The notes under the pieces are model-generated. The model was not told where the DNA came from. It searched no databases and saw only the letters and a list, made by a program, of their open reading frames with translations. Both the position numbers and the translations under genes were made by a program. Shown piece by piece: positions 6,437-10,770 of a stretch of DNA of 10,770 nucleotides. The stretch is taken from assembly GCA_021826485.1 (NCBI GenBank), contig JAKAZX010000103.1, positions 1-10,770 of the forward strand. The letters run 5' to 3'. This DNA comes from Pseudomonadota bacterium (GTDB lineage Bacteria; Pseudomonadota; Alphaproteobacteria; Acetobacterales; Acetobacteraceae). Positions within the stretch are counted from its first letter, which is position 1. Each line of letters begins with the position of its first letter.

Positions 6437-8764
6437 ATGACGAAGTTCGGCCTTGCCCAGCCCGTCCGCCGCGTCGAGGACCCGCGCCTGCTCAAGGGCG
6501 CCGGGTCCTATACCGACGACATCACCCTCCCCGGCACGCTGCACGGCGTGGTGCTGCGCAGCCCGCATGCCGCGGCGACGATCGGCGCGATCGACGCCGC
6601 CGCCGCCCGCGCCATGCCGGGCGTGCGCGCCGTCTATACCGCGGCCGACCTTGCCGCCGACGGCATCGGCGGGCTGCCCTGCGCGGCCCCGGTGAAGAAC
6701 CGCGACGGCTCGGCCATGGTGATGCCGCCGCATCCGGTGCTGGCGGACGGAAGCGTGCGGCATGTCGGCGATCCGGTCGCCTTCATCGTCGCCGACAGCG
6801 TCAAGCAGGCCCGCGACGCGGCCGAGGCGATCACGGTGGACTACGACATCCTGCCGGCGATCACCGATCTGGCGACCGCGATGGACGGGGGTGCGCCGCA
6901 GGTCTGGCCGGACGCCAAGCGCAACATGGTGTTCGACTGGCACATCGGCGATGCGGAGAAGACCGAGGCGCTGTTCCGCCAGGCGGCACATGTCACGCGG
7001 CTGACCGTGGTGAACAACCGCATCGTCGTCTCCTCGATGGAGGCGCGGGCGGCGCTGGCGGAATACGACGCCGCCTCCGGCCGCTTCACGCTGCGCACCA
7101 ACACGCAGGGCGGCTGGCTGCTGAAGGATTTGATGTCGTCCGCGGTGTTCAAGCTGCCGGCGGAAAAGTTCCGCATCATCACACCCGATGTCGGCGGCGG
7201 CTTCGGCATGAAGATCTTCCTGTACGCCGAGCACGTGCTGACCTGCTACGCCGCGCGCAAGCTCGGCCACCCGGTAAAGTGGACCTCCGAACGGTCGGAG
7301 GCGTTCCTGGCCGACACGCAGGGCCGCGACAACATCACGCTGGGGGAGATCGCGCTCGACAAGGACAACAAGTTCCTTGCGCTGCGCACCCGCAACGTCG
7401 CCAACATGGGCGCCTATCTCTCGACCTTCGCGCCCTATATCCCCACCGCGGCCGGGACCGGCGTGCTGGCCAGCGTCTATGGCTTCCAGGCGGTCTATGC
7501 CAACGTCATCGGCGTGTTCACCAACACCGTGCCGGTCGATGCCTATCGCGGCGCCGGGCGGCCGGAGGCGAACTATCTGGTGGAACGCCTGATCGACGCC
7601 GCCGCGCGCGAAGTGAAGCTGGACCGTGTGGAGCTGCGCCGGCGCAACATGGTCGGGCCGGACGCGATGCCGCACAAGACCCCGGTGGGCAAGCTGTACG
7701 ACAGCGGCGACTTCCGCATCGTGCTCGATGCCGCGCTGAAGAATGCCGAATGGGCGGGCTTCCCGGCACGCCGGGCGGAGGCCGCGAAGCGCGGCAAGCG
7801 GCGCGGCATCGGGCTGGCCTACTACCTGGAGGCGACCGGCGGCGCGCCGACCGAGCGGGCGGAGATCCGCTTCGCCGAGGACGGCTTCGTCGATGTCTAT
7901 GTCGGCACCCAGTCCACCGGCCAGGGGCATGAGACGGCCTATGTCCAGCTCACCGTGGACCGCCTCGGCGTACCGGGGGAGCAGGTGCGGGTGAAGCAGG
8001 GCGACACGGACGCGATCCCGGTCGGCGGCGGCACCGGCGGTGCGCGCAGCCTGTATTCCGAGGGCACCGCCATCCTCGCCACCGCCGCGACGGTGATCGA
8101 GAAGGGCAAGAAGGCGGCGTCCGAGGCGCTGGAGGCGGCGCCGGCGGACATCGTGTTCGAGGACGGCCGCTTCTCGATCGTCGGCACCGACCGCGGCATG
8201 GACATCCTGACGCTGGCCGCGACCCAGCGCGCCCGCGTGGCGAAGGGCGAGGACGCGACCACGCTGGACGCCGCCGAGGTGGCCGAGATCAAGGCCCACA
8301 CCTTCCCCAACGGTTGCCACATCGCCGAGGTTGAGATCGACCCCGATACCGGCGTCACGCGCGTCGTGCGCTATTCCGTGACCGACGATGTCGGCCGCGC
8401 CATCAACCCGCTGGTGGTGCGCGGCCAGGTGCATGGCGGCGTCGCCCAGGGCCTCGGCCAGGCGATGCTGGAGCGCACCGCCTACGATCCGGAGTCCGGC
8501 CAGCTCCTGTCCGGCAGCTTCATGGACTATGCGCTGCCGCGGGCGGACGACCTGCCGGACATCCAGGTCGATCTGATCGAGGTCCCCTGCGCCTCCAACC
8601 CGCTCGGCGTGAAGGGCGCGGGGGAGGCCGGCGCGGTCGGCAGCCCGCCGGCGGTGATCAACGCCGTGGTCGATGCGCTGAGCGGCGACGGCGTGACGCA
8701 TATCGACATGCCGGCCACCCCCGAAGTGGTCTGGCGCGCGCTGGCGTCCCGCAAAGCGGCGTAG
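6437..8764 (+). CDS. Xanthine dehydrogenase family molybdopterin-binding (large) subunit, form II CoxL-like
   Basis: A 775-residue catalytic subunit of the molybdenum hydroxylase family, about normal length for CoxL-type proteins. The N-terminal fumarylacetoacetase-like alpha/beta-hammerhead domain begins with GLAQPVRRVEDPRLLKGAGSYTDD. Molybdopterin-cytosine-dinucleotide contacts are suggested by GGFGMK (254-259) and GQGHET (495-500). The active-site loop is AYRGAGR (369-375), the form II signature. Form I CO dehydrogenase has AYRCSFR, whose Cys bridges Mo to Cu; here that position is G372, so aerobic CO oxidation is unlikely. The catalytic Glu is E730 in GAGEAGAVGSPPA. The substrate is probably an aldehyde, purine or N-heterocycle, but cannot be read from sequence. 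The start is preceded by GGAGAG (6421-6426) at ten bases. The usual [2Fe-2S] and FAD subunits are not adjacent on either side, so the electron-transfer partners must lie elsewhere. Confidence 0.93.
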   Translation: MTKFGLAQPVRRVEDPRLLKGAGSYTDDITLPGTLHGVVLRSPHAAATIGAIDAAAARAMPGVRAVYTAADLAADGIGGLPCAAPVKNRDGSAMVMPPHPVLADGSVRHVGDPVAFIVADSVKQARDAAEAITVDYDILPAITDLATAMDGGAPQVWPDAKRNMVFDWHIGDAEKTEALFRQAAHVTRLTVVNNRIVVSSMEARAALAEYDAASGRFTLRTNTQGGWLLKDLMSSAVFKLPAEKFRIITPDVGGGFGMKIFLYAEHVLTCYAARKLGHPVKWTSERSEAFLADTQGRDNITLGEIALDKDNKFLALRTRNVANMGAYLSTFAPYIPTAAGTGVLASVYGFQAVYANVIGVFTNTVPVDAYRGAGRPEANYLVERLIDAAAREVKLDRVELRRRNMVGPDAMPHKTPVGKLYDSGDFRIVLDAALKNAEWAGFPARRAEAAKRGKRRGIGLAYYLEATGGAPTERAEIRFAEDGFVDVYVGTQSTGQGHETAYVQLTVDRLGVPGEQVRVKQGDTDAIPVGGGTGGARSLYSEGTAILATAATVIEKGKKAASEALEAAPADIVFEDGRFSIVGTDRGMDILTLAATQRARVAKGEDATTLDAAEVAEIKAHTFPNGCHIAEVEIDPDTGVTRVVRYSVTDDVGRAINPLVVRGQVHGGVAQGLGQAMLERTAYDPESGQLLSGSFMDYALPRADDLPDIQVDLIEVPCASNPLGVKGAGEAGAVGSPPAVINAVVDALSGDGVTHIDMPATPEVVWRALASRKAA

Positions 8765-8771
8765 CCGCCCC

Positions 8772-8804
8772 GCACCCCCTCCGCCCGGCGGGCGGAGGGG
8801 GTGC
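8772..8804. terminator. Strong hairpin between convergent genes, probable bidirectional terminator
   Basis: A perfect 15-bp stem, GCACCCCCTCCGCCC at 8772-8786 and its complement at 8790-8804, with a GGC loop. It starts 7 bp after the stop of the molybdopterin enzyme and ends 4 bp before the stop of the convergent gene. It is symmetric and so usable from both sides. There is no T-run on either strand, so release may depend on Rho or on the hairpin alone. Confidence 0.75.
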
Positions 8805-8808
8805 CGGT

Positions 8809-9732
8809 TCAGGCGGCCACCGCCTCCTCGTCCCCCGGCAGCGGCGTCAGCAGCACCTGGCGCAGGCCGAACTGGCCGGAGAGGGTGCCGCTGAGCAGCC
8901 AGATGCGGAACTCGATCGGCAGGTCCGCGCGCTCGACGATCAGCGGCATGCTGGCCTGGAACAGCCCGCCATATTCCGGCCGGAACTCGATCCGCGCCAG
9001 CGGCGCGTCGGCCACTATCTCGGCGGCGAACATCGAGGCGGGCACGTCGTTCGAGAAGAACATCTGCACGTCCACCCGGAACCGCCCGGCCGGCAGGTGG
9101 AAATACGGGCCGTAATAGAGAATGCGGGCCGGTCCCTCGGTCTCCACCACCGGGGCGGCCTGCTCGCCGGGTTGGTCGCCGGCGTAGAAGCAGGCGAGCG
9201 GCCAGACCACCGGCGCCTGGCCGTCGCCCAGCGCGAGCGCGAACATCGGTTGCAGCACCTGGCGGGCCAGCGTCGCCATCTGGCCGCTCAGCGGCGGCTC
9301 CGGCGCGGCAGGGTCGAAGCCGGCCTCGCAGGGCAGCGGGTCGGCGGGCGGCGGCGCGTCGGGCAGCAGGTGGCGGGCGAGTGCCGCGCGGGTGGCGGGG
9401 AGGTCGAGCGCCGGGCCGCGCCGTACCAGCAGCGTCTCCGGCCGCGCCAGCAGCGCCGGCAGCGGGGCGAGCAGGCGGGTCAGCTCCCGCGCCACCGCGA
9501 TCGGGTCGCCGAGCCTGGGCAGCAGCGCGAGGGCGGCGGCGGCCGGGCTGTCCAGGAACACCACGCTGCGCCCGCCCGCCGCGTCCGCCGGCCCCGGCTC
9601 GGCAGGGACGATGTCGGGGGCGGCGGCGCCGGCCGCGGCGATGATGTCGCGCGCCCAGGTCAGGCCCCATTCGGCGAAGCGGCCGGGCAGGCCGATCAAG
9701 CGGATCGGCGCGGCCTGCGCAGTGCTGTCCAT
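8809..9732 (-). CDS. Unrecognised protein of a glycan locus, GPY..LPAGRFRV C-terminal domain
   Basis: I cannot assign this 307-residue protein to a named family. The N-terminal part (1-125) begins IRLIGLPGRFAEWGLTWARDIIAAAG, contains SVVFLDSPAAAALALL, and has an Ala/Leu-rich helical stretch DPIAVARELTRLLAPLPALLARPETLLVRRGP. This arrangement resembles a nucleotide- or PAPS-binding sulfotransferase-like layout but lacks a P-loop. A Pro-rich hinge follows (about 124-149). The C-terminal region, about 200-297, looks beta-rich: ILYYGPYFHLPAGRFRVDVQMFF, then ASMFAAEIV, and finally EFRIWLLSGTLSGQFGLRQVLLTP. Such repeated strand-and-aromatic patterns suggest a beta-sandwich, possibly carbohydrate-binding (inference). 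There is no signal peptide. The start is fixed by AGGGGA at 9742-9747, nine bases upstream. It follows the glycosyltransferase by 4 bp, so the two are almost certainly co-transcribed. Reading further upstream in frame would run over the glycosyltransferase and is not supported. Confidence 0.8.
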   Translation of the reverse strand: MDSTAQAAPIRLIGLPGRFAEWGLTWARDIIAAAGAAAPDIVPAEPGPADAAGGRSVVFLDSPAAAALALLPRLGDPIAVARELTRLLAPLPALLARPETLLVRRGPALDLPATRAALARHLLPDAPPPADPLPCEAGFDPAAPEPPLSGQMATLARQVLQPMFALALGDGQAPVVWPLACFYAGDQPGEQAAPVVETEGPARILYYGPYFHLPAGRFRVDVQMFFSNDVPASMFAAEIVADAPLARIEFRPEYGGLFQASMPLIVERADLPIEFRIWLLSGTLSGQFGLRQVLLTPLPGDEEAVAA

Positions 9733-9736
9733 TCCG

Positions 9737-10770
9737 TCATATCCCCTGGCGTTCGCGGCGCTGTCCTTGCTCGCCCGGCCGCCGCTCGGCAAGGTCCCGC
9801 AGGAAGGCGGCGGCGCGGGCGAAGTAGTCGGCCTCGGTGAACGGCCGGTAGGCGGCCACCCGCGCCCGCGCCGCCGCCGCGGCCGGTCCGTCCTCGGCCA
9901 GTGCCGCGATCGCAGCGGCCCAGGCGTCCGGGTCCTGCGGGTCGAGATAGGCGGGGAAGTCCCCGCCCGCCTCGCGATGCGCCGGCAGGTCGGAGGCAAG
10001 GACGGGTGTGCCCAGCGTCAGCGCCTCGATCACCGGCAGGCCGAACCCCTCCGCGAGCGAGGGCATCAGCAGCGCCCGCGCATGCGCCATCAGCAGCCGC
10101 AGCGCCGGGCTGGACAGGTTGGCGACCACCGTCACGTCCCGGCCGGCGGCGCGCAGCCGGGCGAGGATCGGCGCGCTCTGCCGTGCCGGCGCGCCGGCCA
10201 CCACCAGCATCGGCACCGCATCGCCGAGGCGCCGGCGCAGCACCGCCCACGCATCCAGCAGCATCGGCAGGTTCTTGCGCGGCTCGATCGCGCCGCAGAC
10301 CAGGAAGAACCGATGCGCCGCCAGCGCGGCGTCGCGCGGCACCGGGGCCAGGAAGGCGGGGGCGACCGGCAGCGGAATGCCGACCGTGGGCACGCCGGTC
10401 CGCCCGCGCGCCGCCAGCGCCGCATGCACCGAGCGCGCGGCGGCGTCAGTGGTGACGATCAGCCCGGCGGCGCGGCGGGCGACGCTGTGCAGCATCATCC
10501 GGTGCGTCCAGTGCCCGAGCGCCGAGACCAGGTCGCGCCGCTCCACCGGGATCGCGTCGTGCAGCATGAACACCGGCCGGATATCGCGCCGGCGGTCCAG
10601 CCAGCGCGTGCCGAACGGCGCCGCCCAGCCGAGCTGGCCGAGATTGAGATAGACCGCGTTGCGCGGCGCCCGCGCCACGGCGGGGTCGCCCGCGCCGTGG
10701 CCGGCTTCTGCCAGCAGGCTGCGCAGCCGCGCCAGCGTGGCCGCCGGCGGCGCGGCGGGTGGCGGGCTAT
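9737..10770 (-). CDS. Glycosyltransferase, family 4 type (N-terminus beyond the window)
   Basis: The frame stays open to the right edge, with about 343 residues visible, so the start lies outside. A GTG at 10678 could open a 313-residue protein, but coding-like sequence (TLARLRSLLAEAGHG) continues upstream of it. The visible N-terminal Rossmann-like part has NAVYLNLGQLGW, VFMLHDAIPVERRD and VTTDAAARSVHAALA. The C-terminal nucleotide-sugar-binding part has FFLVCGAIEPRKNLPMLLDAW, MLVVAGAP and the EX7E motif EGFGLPVIEAL, its two Glu codons at 10049-10051 and 10025-10027. This is a GT-B fold retaining enzyme (GT4/Glycos_transf_1) that transfers a sugar from a nucleotide donor during synthesis of lipopolysaccharide, capsule or exopolysaccharide, at the cytoplasmic face of the membrane. 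Donor and acceptor cannot be read. The HD(A/L)IP motif is seen in mannosyl/rhamnosyl-type enzymes, a weak hint. Confidence 0.9.
   Translation of the reverse strand, partial: SPPPAAPPAATLARLRSLLAEAGHGAGDPAVARAPRNAVYLNLGQLGWAAPFGTRWLDRRRDIRPVFMLHDAIPVERRDLVSALGHWTHRMMLHSVARRAAGLIVTTDAAARSVHAALAARGRTGVPTVGIPLPVAPAFLAPVPRDAALAAHRFFLVCGAIEPRKNLPMLLDAWAVLRRRLGDAVPMLVVAGAPARQSAPILARLRAAGRDVTVVANLSSPALRLLMAHARALLMPSLAEGFGLPVIEALTLGTPVLASDLPAHREAGGDFPAYLDPQDPDAWAAAIAALAEDGPAAAAARARVAAYRPFTEADYFARAAAFLRDLAERRPGEQGQRRERQGI
9742..9747 (-). promoter_or_regulatory. Ribosome binding site of the 307-residue protein
   Basis: AGGGGA on the minus strand, nine bases before the ATG at 9732 and inside the last codons of the glycosyltransferase. 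It separates the true start from a nearer ATG (9740) that opens a different, short frame. Confidence 0.65.

Noticed and set aside
6173..9670. A 3.5-kb open reading frame on the minus strand across the molybdopterin enzyme gene and beyond
   Set aside because: Its translation is Arg/Gly/His/Ala-rich low-complexity sequence with no recognisable motif, it crosses the strong hairpin and a real minus-strand gene in another frame, and GC-rich third positions create such antisense frames routinely.
9733..9999. Upstream extension of the 307-residue protein to a start at 9999
   Set aside because: It would lie over the glycosyltransferase coding region, its residues are Arg/Pro-rich shadow sequence, and a good AGGGGA site supports the ATG at 9732.

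Overview
The window looks like an ordinary chromosomal segment of a strongly GC-rich alphaproteobacterium. The ExuT-like transporter, the short MarR type, the thrC–M16 peptidase pair and the Tim44-like protein all fit Rhodospirillales, perhaps Acetobacteraceae, but that placement is inferred from protein character and not from any search. I see no rRNA, tRNA, CRISPR array, insertion sequence, phage gene or integration site. Third-position GC bias opens long false reading frames on both strands, and these were discarded.

Layout, left to right: (1) the 3' end of an MFS transporter of the anion:cation symporter (hexuronate transporter-like) type on +, converging at 16 bp with a short MarR regulator on -. 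(2) A 419-bp divergent intergenic region, AT-richer in its middle, which holds two clear dyad symmetries that could be operators. (3) A + strand run of thrC (threonine synthase), an M16 zinc peptidase sharing one base with thrC, and pmbA/tldE 10 bp further on, probably one operon. (4) A secreted or membrane-anchored Tim44-domain protein. (5) A 775-residue molybdopterin-binding large subunit of the xanthine dehydrogenase/CO dehydrogenase family with the form II active-site loop AYRGAGR and no small or medium subunit next to it. (6) A perfect 15-bp-stem hairpin between convergent genes. (7) On -, a family 4-type glycosyltransferase (its N-terminus beyond the right edge) followed 4 bp later by an unrecognised 307-residue protein with a GPY..LPAGRFRV beta-rich C-terminal domain. 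This pair looks like the edge of a surface-polysaccharide locus.

The thrC–M16–pmbA group combines the last step of threonine synthesis with two proteolysis genes. The glycosyltransferase pair is a separate unit on the other strand. I found no convincing new defence or mobile system. The items most worth following up are the orphan form II CoxL-like subunit, the unassigned glycan-locus protein, and the paired dyads between the MarR gene and thrC.
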